Shown here piece by piece: positions 1 to 10,556 of a stretch of DNA of 64,000 nt. The DNA comes from Fomitopsis serialis (lineage: Eukaryota; Basidiomycota; Agaricomycetes; Polyporales; Fomitopsidaceae). The DNA lies in assembly GCF_022376445.1 (NCBI RefSeq), contig NW_025954981.1, positions 248,001-312,000 of the forward strand, read 5' to 3'. Position numbers and translations under genes: made by a program. How positions within the stretch are numbered: position 1 is the stretch's first letter; every line of letters starts with the position of its first letter. A model generated the notes under the pieces. That model searched no databases and was not told where the DNA came from. It worked only from the letters and a program-made list of their open reading frames with translations.

Positions 1-1960
1 ATGTGATCCCATGGTCTAAAGTGCCTTTGATGTAGCGGAGGACACGCTTGAGTGCGCGCCAATGCTCATAGCCCGGGTTCGCCATGAAGCGACTAAGCAG
101 CTGAACAGGGTAAGCGAGGTCGGGTCGAGTCGCGACCGCTAGGTACATGATCGCGCCCAGGGCCTCGCGGTAGGGGATTTTCTCCATCTCCTCTCGCTGC
201 TCGGCGGTCACCGGCTCAGCTGTTTTGGACAACTTGCTTCCTGGCTCGAGCGGTGTACGAACCGGGTTGGACTCCTTCATCCCGAACCTGTCAAGCACTC
301 GTTCGGCATATGCTCGCTGGGACAGGCGCATCGTCTTCTGTGCCCGGTCTCGCTCGATCAGGACGCCTAACATATACTTGAACTCACCTCCCCCGCTGAG
401 CCGGTACCGCACAGCGAGTTCGGATCGTACAGTCGCCAGACCGGCTGCGGTGTCTCCGGCTTCCCCGATGTCGTCTGTGTATGTCGCCGTGATCGCTAGT
501 CCATCGTCATCGAACCTCGCCCGTACGCACTCGTCCGCCCGCGATCGCGAGAAGCCTAGCTCCTGGTACGTCTCATCGAGATGTTTCCACCAGTCGTTAC
601 CTGCCTGCATGCATCCATACAGCCCACGTACCATCCTGCAGACGTGCGTTGGGAATTCCTTCGACACGTACCCTGCAGGTTGCTCCATATAGATAGCCTC
701 CTCCGGGGACGCATTCAGGTACGCCTTCTCGACGTCATCCTGTGCCATCTCCATGTCCCTGACCACGGCCGTCGCACAGACCAGTCGCAAGGATTCGAAC
801 CGCACGACAGAGGCGTGCGTCTCGAAGTAGTCGACCCCGGGTATTTGCTGGAAACCTTTCGCCACCAACCGAGCCTTCGGTTTCCACTTCCCGTCGGCCT
901 CTTCGTCGCCAGCGAACTTACGAGCATACACCCATTTGTTCCCTATGACGTTCATGTCTGGGGTGCGAGGTACGAGTTCCCAGGCGCCGATCTTCGCTAG
1001 TCCGCTGATCTCGCTATCCATCGAGGGCGTCCATATTTCCGGCTGCTGCTTTGCCTCCTTATACGTCTCTGGTGTCCGCCCGCCACGATACCATTTGACG
1101 CCATCGTCCTGGCCAGCCGAGACTGCTTCGGTGAACATCGCCAGGTATGCGCCTTCGGGACTCTGGTTACGACTCTTCTCCCCCGGTTCATCGTCAGCCC
1201 ACGGCTCCCCCTTGCTCCGTGCTTCGGCCTCGCGTGCGTCCGACTCGTGCGATTCTCGGAGCTTTTGACTCGGCACAGTGGCCCTCCCAGATCGACGGGG
1301 TGCGACCACTTCCCTCGGTGCCTCAATAGGTGCGCTCTCGTCCTCTGGTGCAAGTTCAGGTTCGGGCTTCTCGACTTGGAGCGCCTCGCCAGCCTCGTCC
1401 ACCGACTCGGGAGCTGGCTGCTCCGCCGCTTCGACCGACACTGTAGTGGGTGCGTCCTGGATCAACGTCCGGTGTCCCGGCCCCTCTTCGAAGATGACGT
1501 CCCTGCTCCGGATGATACGTCCGGTTGCCGGGTCCCATAGGCGGTAGTTGGCGTTCTCGGTGTAACCGACCATGATGCACTTGATAGACTTCGGGTCCAA
1601 CTTGGTACGGGTCTCGTCCGGTACCTTCGCCCATGCGGTAGACCCGAACGCTCGCAGGTGCGCAACGTTTGGCACGCGTCCGAACCAGGCCTCGTAAGGT
1701 GTCCGTCCACCCTGTCGAGCCGACGCTGTCAGGTTCTTCACGTAGGTCGCAGTCTTGTAGGCCTCGCCCCACAACCCCACTGGCAAGCCCGCGTCGAACA
1801 GCATCGACCTAGCGTGGTCCCCCAAGGTACGGTGTCCCCGCTCTGCTACTCCGTCCTGCTGAGGCGTGTACGGGGTTGTTGTCTCGTGGATGATCCCGTG
1901 CTCTCGGGTGAACGCCGCCCAGAGTGCGTTGTCGAATTCGTGTCCGTTGTCAGTGCGATG
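1..1960 (-). pseudogene. copia integrase C-terminal part and reverse transcriptase, cut by the window edge
   Basis: The frame is open from the integrase break to the left window edge. It shows the integrase-core continuation (EHGIIHETTTPYTPQQDG, AERGHRTL), a proline/glutamate-rich linker, and a copia RT. The RT motifs are WKPKARLVAKGFQQ, the palm segment AQDDVEKAYLNASPEEAIYM, and ATYTDDIG, the YxDD catalytic box, here YTDD instead of the common YVDD. The last residues visible are HWRALKRVLRYIKGTLDHG, typical of the RT to RNase H junction. It belongs to the same polyprotein as the upstream Gag-protease but is separated by two frame breaks. Confidence 0.88.
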
Positions 1961-2620
1961 CGACGGATTTTCTTGTTCGTTTGCAGCTCTGCCATCGTTT
2001 TGAAGCTGCTGAACGAGTCGAGGGTTTCCCTCGCTTCTTTGGTTTGTAGTAGGTCAAGGGCTTCGAAGGAGGACTTGCCGTCGTGGAGGGTCATGCTGTG
2101 GTAGGCACCGCCGAACGACGCCTCGCGTGCGCGCCCGGTCAAGTCGATATAGATACGTTCACATATGTCCTCTTCGATGCTCGACGACGTGAAAGGCATG
2201 CGAGGGTGCTTGCCTTTGATGCAGTCCTCACACTTCCCTTGAGGCATCCCACCGACAATCGCCATTCCTTCAACAGCGCCAGACCTCGCCATCTCCATCA
2301 CCGTACGCTCGCTTGCGTGTCCAAGGCGGCGGTGCCAGGTATGAACGTCGGCAGCCTTCGCGTTCGTCAACGACGCTAAGGCGCGTGGGGAATCTCCTGC
2401 GCCCTGGTTTGGGATCGCCTTCCCGTCGACTCGAGTCAGGGCGACTTCGTAGAGGTTGTTGGTCGTCATCCTTCCAACGAGGATTGGTTCACCACCATCC
2501 TGCCCGACTATCCGCATCTCTCCACCCTTGATCTGAATGTTGCATCCTCCTGCGTCGATCCGGGACAGGGAGATGAGATTCGCAGCTAAGTCTGGTACGT
2601 GGAGGGCGTTTCGGAAGTTA
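1846..2620 (-). pseudogene. copia integrase region, frameshifted
   Basis: It contains the pre-integrase zinc finger (WHRRLGHAS, then CEDCIKGKH, the HHCC ligands) and the start of the catalytic core (YIDLTGRA). The frame breaks near 1960. The first-frame end (after KKIRRI) is spurious, and the true core RTDNGHEFDNALWA continues one frame over, joining the downstream RT frame. The core aspartate in TDNG is therefore separated from the N-terminal zinc finger. Integrase would insert the element cDNA into the genome. This copy cannot make it in one piece without frameshifting. Confidence 0.85.
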
Positions 2621-3755
2621 CAATGGACCGGCGTCCATCGATGATCATCTCTGCGTGGACGCAGCCAACCCCGATTATTGTGAAGTCTGCGCCTCGTTTT
2701 GCGCTATTTCCGGAGTGTGGTGTCAAGGGTAGATACTCGGAAAAGGAGGCTCGGTCCGTGAAGTAGTGGTGGCTGGCGCCTGAGTCGAGGTATGCCCGTA
2801 TCATGCCATCGGACGAATCGAGCTGTGCAGGAGTGATGGTTGCCATGAAGACATTGTAGTTCAGTACAGCGTTCGGCGTAGCTGTAGTGACGTTGGCAGC
2901 AGGTGCGTTCGGAGTGGGATGAGCCAGGTCGGCAGGCGATCCTTTCTTCGGTCGTGGCTGTGACCTCCAGGTCGCCGGTTGCTGCCCCGCCATGCCTCCG
3001 CCCTCGCAAAAACAGCGCTCCTTTGAGTGCCCCTTCCATAGGCACCAATCACATATCATAATCGCTTTCGCGGCCGTCATGAACGCGGACGTTTGAGGCT
3101 CGCCCTGTCCAGTCGTTTGCGTAACCCCGAGTGGGTTCTGCGGTTGTCCGGTTCGCAACATCTCGTTGTCGTGGACGGCGAGAATAGTGAGGATAACGTC
3201 TTCAGGGTCGGATTTCGTGAGCAGCCCAGCAGTGATATGGTTATAGACATCGCCCATCGACTGACAGATTATGATCGCGAAGCGGTGGTCGGTGAGGGGT
3301 GAGGCCATCTCGTTACACGCCTTGCGACGACGGCGGAGTTCTTCGAAATGAGCATGGATGTCTGAGCCGGGGACGTACTTGCACTTCTTCAGGTACTCCT
3401 CGGCATTCATAACCGCCAGCTCGCTCCGTCTCTCCTTTATCGCCAGTAAAGCCGTCCAGAACTCGTACGCCGTAAGACCGAAGGGTTCGACCCCACAGAT
3501 AGATAGGTCCATGTTGAGCGTGCAGGTTGCCTTCGCGTGCAAGTCGTTCTTGTTCCATTTGGCAAGCTCGGTCACTTCGGCTGGGGTGGGCGTGGCGCCG
3601 GCAGGCTCAGGCGCGGTCGTCTTTCCGAGCAGATGGCCTAGCTTTCCCTGCAGTTCGACGATAGTGAGGATTTTGCTCTTCCATTGCACCCAGTTGGTGC
3701 GATTTAGGTGGAAGTTCTCAGGGAGGATGATTACTTTATCCTTGTCGTCCGACAT
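2586..3755 (-). CDS. copia Gag-protease open frame (ends at a frameshift)
   Basis: This 389-codon frame starts with a copia-type Gag (residues about 1-220). A CCHC zinc knuckle follows near residue 235 (CDWC, then GHSKERC), which binds the element RNA during particle assembly. The protease active site DSGA is near residue 324, followed by SHHYF as in other copia proteases. The reading frame is lost after IIDGRRSIVT: the expected continuation (FRNALHVPDLAANLIS) is present one frame over, ending about 60 bases downstream. The stop at the end is therefore a product of the frame break and not the natural end of the polyprotein. Confidence 0.9.
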   Translation of the reverse strand: MSDDKDKVIILPENFHLNRTNWVQWKSKILTIVELQGKLGHLLGKTTAPEPAGATPTPAEVTELAKWNKNDLHAKATCTLNMDLSICGVEPFGLTAYEFWTALLAIKERRSELAVMNAEEYLKKCKYVPGSDIHAHFEELRRRRKACNEMASPLTDHRFAIIICQSMGDVYNHITAGLLTKSDPEDVILTILAVHDNEMLRTGQPQNPLGVTQTTGQGEPQTSAFMTAAKAIMICDWCLWKGHSKERCFCEGGGMAGQQPATWRSQPRPKKGSPADLAHPTPNAPAANVTTATPNAVLNYNVFMATITPAQLDSSDGMIRAYLDSGASHHYFTDRASFSEYLPLTPHSGNSAKRGADFTIIGVGCVHAEMIIDGRRSIVTSETPSTYQT

Positions 3756-3888
3756 CGTGGGTATATGCGTTTTTCGGTGACTATATGCGCGTGAAAACGG
3801 TGGTTTTGCCGTGGAATAGTCGAAAGCGGGTGGTTGTGCCCTTAAAGCGTCGTCGGTTTGTACGAGGAAGCGATCAGAAAGACGAGAC

Positions 3889-3901
3889 GGGGCTCATAAC
3901 C
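3889..3901 (-). other. retrotransposon primer binding site (initiator Met tRNA, anticodon arm)
   Basis: Directly inside the LTR end the element strand reads GGTTATGAGCCCC. Its complement, GGGGCTCATAACC, corresponds to the anticodon arm of eukaryotic initiator tRNA-Met. Priming by an internal fragment of this tRNA is known for Drosophila copia. Position next to the LTR terminus ...TTTAACA supports the call. Confidence 0.7.
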
Positions 3902-4095
3902 TGTTAAAGTTACAAGTTCTCAGTCGCGTCCTCGTGGTACTCGACTCGATTGCTACTGTACCTGTTAAAGTTACAAGTTCTAATACTACAGTTTCAGCAT
4001 CTTCGGACTAGAAATACAGTAGGGAATGAGCTTACCTCAGTCGCGTCCTCGTGGTACTCGACTGAGGTAGCTGGTGTCTACGCGCGCCCGTTACA
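3902..4095 (-). repeat. probable 5' LTR of the copia element, about 194 bp, with internal duplications
   Basis: On the element strand the segment would begin TGTAACGGGC and end ACTTTAACA next to the primer site, giving the usual TG...CA ends. Only one LTR is in the window, so the outer edge is an inference. Inside it, a 21-bp unit is repeated (3900-3920 and 3961-3981) and a 28-bp unit is repeated (3919-3946 and 4036-4063). The second copy of the latter is flanked by a 9-bp inverted repeat (4035-4043 and 4059-4067). Confidence 0.5.
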
Positions 4096-5162
4096 GTCCG
4101 TTCGTCCATCACGTGTCCGTGTCGTCACAAGCGCCGCGTCACGGTCCCTCCTCAACAATTTCATAGTCAGACCACGGTTATCAAGTTTGCTTCTGAGGGA
4201 TGGTAAGTGGTCATTGTTGTTACGTACTGTGCGTTCACCAGTCTCATGATTCTTCAAGGTGCGCTGCAATTCGGGTACGAACCTTTCACCATCTAGTGAT
4301 ACTGATGTACAACTAAGCCTCTCTATCACTGCAGGGCTCTGTTCGTGTTCAACTTAGTCATCGGAATCTTTCTTGTCAAATCGGTGTGTAAATGGTAGAC
4401 CTTTGCACAACAGAGTCCAGCTAACTTATTCCAGAGCGGCTTCCTGGGCACGAACTTCATCATCCTCGAAGATGTGTAGGTCGTATTAATTTTGCGCATG
4501 TGATGTCTGTCTGTGCTGATCACCATCCGCATGTCTGAAGGGTCACAATCATTTTGCTGTCTCGTCTGCTATTTCATCTGCGCGAGACCCGACCACAAGG
4601 ACCATTTTCAAGCACCTCTGAGTCCCAGTCGTCTCGCTCGACCTTCAGGGATGCGTTCAAGCAGATCAACGCTATGCTGCATGAACTTGAAGCGGCGGAG
4701 CCTTCGAATGATGACCAAGAAATACGTGACAATGTCGACGACCGCATGGATGACAACCCCGAAGTCTTACAAGACGATAGTGACATCGAGCTTTCCACGG
4801 CATGCACCATTGGCAGCGAGTCGCCCGATCCTCGTCACGGTCACCTCGATCAGGGCGTAGAATTGGACTCGGAAACATATAACTCGGCGCGCACCTAGTT
4901 ACTGTTTGTATACAGCCTCGATCTGTTGACGAGCCTGAGTATACTTACTTACTCGACACGATACTATCTTGCCGCAACTAGTCTCTTTGTTACGATTGCG
5001 TTCGACTCCCAGATATATTCTGGGATCCCTAGTACTTACCGTCCCTAGTTATCTTGAAGTCCACTGGCCGCAGTGGCAGTTAACTAAACATATGAACTTG
5101 CCTGTTTGGGAAACCGTTGTATGTAACTAAGTACTTACCGGAAAGGGAGTGCTTGTTCCTCC
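4096..5162. other. intergenic; no convincing gene except a weak open frame
   Basis: Between the copia LTR and tRNase Z I see no recognisable gene. One acidic open frame lies at 4554-4898 and is listed separately. The rest has no conserved protein, RNA or repeat that I can support. Confidence 0.5.
4554..4898 (+). CDS. hypothetical acidic open frame, doubtful
   Basis: There are 114 codons. The middle is coding-like: a Ser-rich stretch, then an acidic helix-prone segment (FRDAFKQINAMLHELEAAEP) and a D/E/N-rich tail (DVDDRMDDNPE-like composition). It could be the last exon of a small gene or a gene fragment beside the retrotransposon. No domain is recognised, no upstream exon could be joined with confidence, and the start is arbitrary. 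Confidence 0.2.
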   Translation: MLSRLLFHLRETRPQGPFSSTSESQSSRSTFRDAFKQINAMLHELEAAEPSNDDQEIRDNVDDRMDDNPEVLQDDSDIELSTACTIGSESPDPRHGHLDQGVELDSETYNSART

Positions 5163-5279
5163 ATGTCTCCCGCTCTCCGACTCTGTTCATCATATAGATC
5201 TCGCGCAGTCTCGCGAACTCCTCTTTGGCTTTCTCCCAGGATGTATTCGCACCAGGATTCTGTACCCAGACCAAAGACG
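5163..5279 (+). other. predicted mitochondrial presequence / alternative start region of tRNase Z
   Basis: The 39 codons between ATG 5163 and ATG 5280 are rich in Arg and Ser with almost no acidic residues (MSPALRLCSSYRSRAVSRTP...), the profile of a matrix-targeting peptide. Starting at 5280 would give the nuclear/cytosolic form beginning MSHDITVTFLG. Dual forms from alternative starts are known for human ELAC2; here it is an inference from composition. Confidence 0.55.
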
Positions 5280-8115
5280 ATGTCGCACGACATCACCGTG
5301 ACTTTCCTCGGAACAGCCAGCGGCGGCGGACCGACCGAAACGCGCAATTGTTCAAGTCTCGTCGTGGATGCGCTCGGGAACCAGTCATTATGGAGTGCGT
5401 AATGATACAAAGACTCTACTCTGAGCATTCCAGGACGGGTGGTTAAGCAAATCATTCGCTAGTGGTGGATTGCGCGGAGGGTACCGTCAGGCAAGTGTTG
5501 CAACAGCCCTTCCGCGGCGGAGAACGTATCAGGCTCAGCACATTGACGAAAGTGTTCATCACACACATGCATGGTGAGTTCTCCTTGCTGCGCGACGTGT
5601 CGTCTTGTGTGCAATGTTCGACCAGTGGTCGCACTACTGGTCAAGACTGTCTCGGAAGACCGCTTTCAAGTTCCAGTTCCTTGTGTTTCAAACCACATGT
5701 CTGGACACTATGCACACAGTCCGTTTCTTTGACGGGCCTGGTCTTTTCTGGCTTGAAGCGTTCTTGAAATCTCGCTCTCGGCATTGCAGCGAACTACCTC
5801 CTGTGGCGCCCCTCTTCATCGCACGCGTTTACTTCGGCGATGGAGGCTCGTGGTTCATTTACTGTCTCTCGGGTTGTGCATTACACGGAGAGGCATGTTT
5901 GTCCTTGAGGAGCTTACAGAAGTTGACACGCAACTCATGTCATCATCCTATACCCATGTTTGGCCCGCTATTCTTTCGTGATGTAAGCCTCTAGACAGCA
6001 TGCAGCGAGACATTCCAACGCAGTCGGCCGTCAGATGGTCCCAACAAAGTTTCTCTGTTTTGCTAGATTGGCCCTGTCCTCACCCACGATGATCGACGAG
6101 ATCAGCCTTTCCTCGCGTCTGCGCGACACTCGCACGTTGTTGGACTCATTACCAGGTTCCCAATGGACATTTGCTAACGTCCTTTGTCACCCAAAGCCGA
6201 CCACACAGCAGGAATCCTCACGCTGCTCCGTAACACGCTCGGTATCCCGAAAGCCAGGGCGCGCTCTCGCTCACCTCGTGCGACGGAGCTATCATCAACG
6301 CTCGTGTCGTCCATTAAGGAGGAGCCACTGGTAGCTTCGCTATCTACCCAAGACCCAGTGCCTTCACACATCGCCGAGGAACCTCGACATGTCCCCGAAG
6401 TCCGAACAGACCCGCCCCGCATCGAGATCTTCGGCCCTCGCGGGTTGCGACGGTTCCTGCGGCTGCAGATGCTCCTCACGCACACAAACTCCCAGGAACG
6501 TTACGCCGTGCACGAGCTTCTCACCGCTGATCAAGCACCCTCCTGCCCTGGCGACATCGCTCAGCAGTCCGACCCCGGTGCGAGCGAAGAGGAACAGTTA
6601 GCGGAGAACGAAGCACCCGGCCAGGACATCCGGTGCGACTCGCACGGCTACTGGCGAGGAATAGTCGTCAAACACGTAGGCTCCAGCTCGGGCTGGGTGG
6701 ACTCGTCGTCCGACCAGAAGGGCGCCGGAAGAGTGATCGTCGATGCGGGCCCAATCGACCACCGCGATCCTTGCATTGGCTACGTGATCCGTGAGGTCCC
6801 TCACCTGCCTGGGCCTCCTGCCCTGCAGATGCCGATCCCCGTCCCGCGCAAGCTCGTCATTCTCGGCGACACGTTCAATGCCGATTCGCTCGTGCCACTT
6901 ATTGACCCGCCTTCCCCTGACAACGCCGCTGCTGTGGCCAGTGGCAGTGCGATGCGACCGATCGAGGTCGACATGGACGTCGATATGGACGTACCGCCCG
7001 GTGACGCGTTGGCCGGTATTGAAAATGCGACTGTGGTGCCTGACGTGCAGAAGCTTATTGCACGGACACCTGTATCCTTACTCATCCACGAGGCTACTGA
7101 TGCGTACATACCGCCGTCGGTGGATCCGCAGGGAAAGACCGGTCGCAACAGAACCGTGAGATGCCTCCTCTATGAGACAGACACTAATTCTGATTATGCA
7201 CCCATTTTGCAGGCCGAGAGTGTGAATGCCAAGACGCTTGACAGGGGACATAGCACTCCCGCCATGGCGGGCGAGTTCGCACGGAAGATCGGTGCAGAGC
7301 GCCTCGTTCTCAATCACATAGGTGCTCGGTCAGTATCGATATATGTTCTTTGTTAAAAGGTTATGTTCTGATGCTGCTACAGCTTCCCTGCACCTCCCGC
7401 TCCGGTTCGTACGCCATGGGAGAGGTTCCAACTCGCATGCATGCGTGAGATCGAAAGACAGGCACACGCAACTTGGAGGCCCCCCAACACGCGTCCTCCC
7501 ACTTATGTGACTGCGGCGTACGACTATTACAGGATTACCATCCCGCCCAACAGGTTGCCGCGCACTCCCGAGGACGAACAGGACGAGCAACGAGTAGAGC
7601 GGGACGTGTCACACCGTGAGACGCACAAAGAACGACACGAAGGACGATTCGACCGGGGAGGAGGCTCTCACACAGGGAGACAAACGGATCGACGATATGA
7701 CGGCCATACTGAACCTGGATCTGGTCACGGTGGTCGGCCCTTTGACCCGAACAGCAGGGAGCTTCCTCCGCGGCCCGAGGCATCCCGATTTGCTCGTCAT
7801 GAACTAGCCCACCAAACACGGGAGACGGTTGTCCTCACTAATGGTGTGGACTACGACTTTCCTCATGTGCCTTTCGTTCAAAGAACCGCTGTCGGGCGCA
7901 ACGATGAAGGTCCTAGTGCACGGATGAATGAAAACGGCAAACGCGATCGTACCGCCAGCTCGGGAGATAGTACTCGTGCCCAGCCTGATGAGAGTCGTGG
8001 AAGGGGTTGGCGTGGTCGCGGCCGGGGTACAAGGGCTATACACTCTCAGGCGAGGGGAGATTATCGAGGTGAGCACGGTGAACATAGAGGAGAGTACAAA
8101 CGAGGTCGCAGGTAG
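5163..8115 (+). CDS. tRNase Z (ribonuclease Z, ELAC family), tRNA 3' processing endonuclease
   Basis: Inferred exons are 5163-5394, 5463-5573, 6197-7328 and 7383-8115, giving 735 residues. The metallo-beta-lactamase fold starts TVTFLGTASGGGP, as in fungal tRNase Z. Splicing of exons 2 and 3 rebuilds the metal-binding motif ITHMHADHTAGI (HxHxDH). Later motifs fit the family: GPRGLRRFLRL, LVILGDT (GDT metal ligand), LLIHEATD, GHSTPAMAGEFA and LNHIGAR. The enzyme cleaves the 3' trailer from precursor tRNAs. The last exon adds an Arg/Gly-rich tail (RGRGWRGRGRG) that probably binds RNA. An in-frame ATG at 5280 begins the conserved domain; the 39 residues before it look like a mitochondrial presequence. 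Confidence 0.93.
5574..6196 (+). other. unusually long intron (623 bp) in tRNase Z
   Basis: The donor is GTGAGT after CATG and the acceptor is CCAAAG before CCGACC. Removal joins CAT-G to CC-GAC-CAC and restores the HADH part of the catalytic motif. It is about ten times longer than most introns in this window. I saw no transposon ends or conserved coding segment inside it. Confidence 0.75.
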
Positions 8116-8351
8116 GAGGCTGGCATGGGTTGTCCCCCTCCAGATACCGTCGTTGTGGCGATGGGCTGTGTATATAATGGTGGAATAGTGTACGATAACC
8201 CTCATTCGTCGACGACAGAAATTCGCTGGTCAATGATTCTGAGAATGGGTATAAGCAGCCCTCCTTCATTGACCGATGATACAAGCATCTATTGTACAAC
8301 TCCCAGACACAACGTTAACTAGAACGTTCACAATCCGATGAGGCTACGTGT

Positions 8352-10437
8352 TCATGCCATGACGTTCTCTACTCTCTGCTCAGCCACTTTCTCCCTATCC
8401 TCCACAATCACCTCCGCCGCCTTTTCATCCGTATCAGATGCGCTACTACTGGGAATAGCGGCTTCCTCCACTGCACCGCAGCCAATTGCCCTAGTGCGCC
8501 TCTCTGCCCTGGCCCGCTGCACAGCGGCATCTGCTCTCGGCACAGCACTCCACTGGATGGCGCTCGTCCAGCTTCCTTTAACGGCTTCGACCTCGCTCGA
8601 CGTCTCGCTCCGCTCAGCGCGGAACATATCGTCGATCGACTCGAGCGGGATGCCGGACGTCTCGGGGTAGCACGCCCAGACGATCGCGGCGATGACGAGG
8701 TTGAATACCGCGAAGATGATGTACGTTCGCCACTTGATGTTGTCCAGCGCAGGCGGGGTTATCTCGACGACCTGTCCGGGAAAAGCCGTTCAGTCCACGT
8801 CTCGCGGGAGAGCTATCCGTCATGACTGCGTACCAGGAAGTTGCCGAGGAAGTCGGCTGCAGCGGCGAGTGCAGCACCCTTTGCGCGGATCTTGAGAGGC
8901 AGGATCTCAGCGGGGTAGACCCACACGGTCCCCATCCATCCTGTACGGTCGCATGCTCAGAATTGAGTATCGCTGCCGGTCATGGACAAACGTACCCCAG
9001 GTGAAGAATCCCTCGTACAAGAACACGAAGAACACTGCCGCGATGCTCGCACTTGGGGTGTCGACTGCGACACAGATGGCCTCAAGGACGAGCACGACCG
9101 CCTGGCCTACAGCGAAGATGAGCCACAGCTTGCGGCGTCCGACGCGGTCGATCGTGTACCACTGTCACCGCGGATGCGGATGAGATGAGACATATGGCCG
9201 GACAGGTGCCAAGGCGAGACCCACCGTAACGAAAGACGCGATGATGTACCACACTTGCAGCCAGCACCCGAGGAAGAGCGCCATTTGCTGCGACATACCC
9301 AGACTGGACTCGAAGAGCGTTGGGGCGTAGTACGTCACGATATTGATACCTGCATGGCATCAGCAAGTGAGCAGGTAGGACAGACCTCCGTGCCGGTGGG
9401 ACACATACCCGTCAGCTGCTGCATGAACTGAATCCCGAGAGCGAGGTAGAACCGCCTGTTCGCGGAGATGCCGCCGCTCTTGAACAGGTCGCCCCAAGTA
9501 CCCTCCTCCTTGCTCTCCAGCTCGAGCGCATCTAAAATCTCCTGTGCCTCCTTAACCACGATCTCGTGGTCGGTGGGTAAATTCCTCAGCCTCGCCAGGA
9601 CCTATGTCTCCTTCGATCACTAGGCTTCTTCCCACCGAGCGAGTGCGACTCACCTCAATACCTCTCGCGGGGCTAGCCTCATGCCGCATCAGCCATCGAG
9701 GTGTCTCGGGCATGAACATCGTCACGAAAATAACATATATCGCGAAGACGCATTGGAACAGCAGCGGGAAGCGCCACTGCACTTGTCCGTCGTAGAAGAA
9801 GAACGCGTAGTTGATCCAGTACGCGATCATCAGCCCGAAAAGCATCGAAGACATCTGGCAGCATAGCTGCCACCCGCGATGCTCCGGCAGCGTCACTTCG
9901 CTCTGGTACACGGGCGTCACTGCAAGCACAGAAGCCAGATACGTGAGCGAGATTTCGCCGACATTAGTGGGACGGTGGGACGCACCGGAAGTAATGTATC
10001 CGACGCCTTCGTGGCGGTGGGTAAGTCTTGGCAAGCGGGGAAGGCACAGTCGCACGACGCTCACCTATCCCGGTCAGAATCCTGGCGACTATCATCTGGA
10101 TCCTTTCGACGCAGCTACCCATCAGGATGGTCCCAGCGAGCAATATCGTCGCGCCGATGATGAGCGTCCTCTTCCGCCCGAGCGGCTCGGTCGTGAACGC
10201 CGCCGCAATCGCGCCGACGATCGCGCCAATGTCGTAGAGCGCGGTGATCGTGCTGACCATGATCGTGCTGGGGTTGCCCATCTGGTCGAGCCAGTACTTG
10301 GAGACGACAACGCCGGACATGACGCCCTGGTCATAGCCGAAGAGGCAGAAGCCGGTCGAGCAGACCGAGGTGAGCATCGCGACGAGCGCGGTCCCGCGCA
10401 GGCCGTTCACGCCCAGCTTCGTCGGTAGAATTGTCAT
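8352..10437 (-). CDS. MFS sugar transporter (sugar porter family)
   Basis: Eight inferred exons (10065-10437, 9986-10006, 9654-9919, 9601-9409, 9349-9225, 9161-8996, 8940-8834, 8771-8352) give 556 residues, normal for a 12-helix sugar porter. Signature motifs in order: CLFGYDQGVMSG in helix 1, the GRKR loop after helix 2 (EPLGRKRTL), GIGVGYIT then PVYQSEV, PETPRWLMRHE at the end of the first half, QFMQQLTG in helix 7, WYTIDRVGRRKLW, VYPAEILPLKIRAKGAA, and PETSGIPLESID. It should carry hexoses or related polyols across the plasma membrane by proton symport; the substrate cannot be told from sequence. Exon 2 is a 21-nt microexon. The start MTILPTKLGVNGLRG was chosen because the longer upstream frame looks like 5' leader. 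Confidence 0.93.
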
Positions 10438-10548
10438 GTTGCTACTCGACGTCCGACGAGTATTTGCAACAGAGAAGTCTTCAGAGCCGCAGCGATGTCG
10501 AGGAACGGACCGTGAGCTTAGCGGAGGTTCTCCGGCTGCTATGCTTGC

Positions 10549-10556
10549 TTTATATA
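10549..10556 (-). promoter_or_regulatory. TATA box of the sugar transporter gene
   Basis: TATATAAA on the minus strand, about 112 bp before the start codon at 10437. It fits a TATA element with a short leader. Evidence is motif and position only. Confidence 0.45.

Larger units (their letters stand above)
1..4095 (-). mobile_element. Ty1/copia LTR retrotransposon, 5' part, broken copy
   Basis: Reading on the minus strand the order is LTR, primer site, Gag with zinc knuckle, aspartic protease, integrase, reverse transcriptase. Protease-integrase-RT is the order that defines Ty1/copia elements. The RNase H region and 3' LTR lie beyond the left edge. Two single-base frame changes, near 2622 (protease to integrase) and near 1960 (inside the integrase core), break the polyprotein, so this copy is probably not autonomous unless they are assembly errors. 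No stop codon was seen in the RT part within the window. Confidence 0.93.

Noticed and set aside
787..812. GGATTCGAACC word resembling a tRNA 3' half
   Set aside because: It is inside the copia reverse transcriptase codons for VVRFESLRL and no cloverleaf can be drawn.
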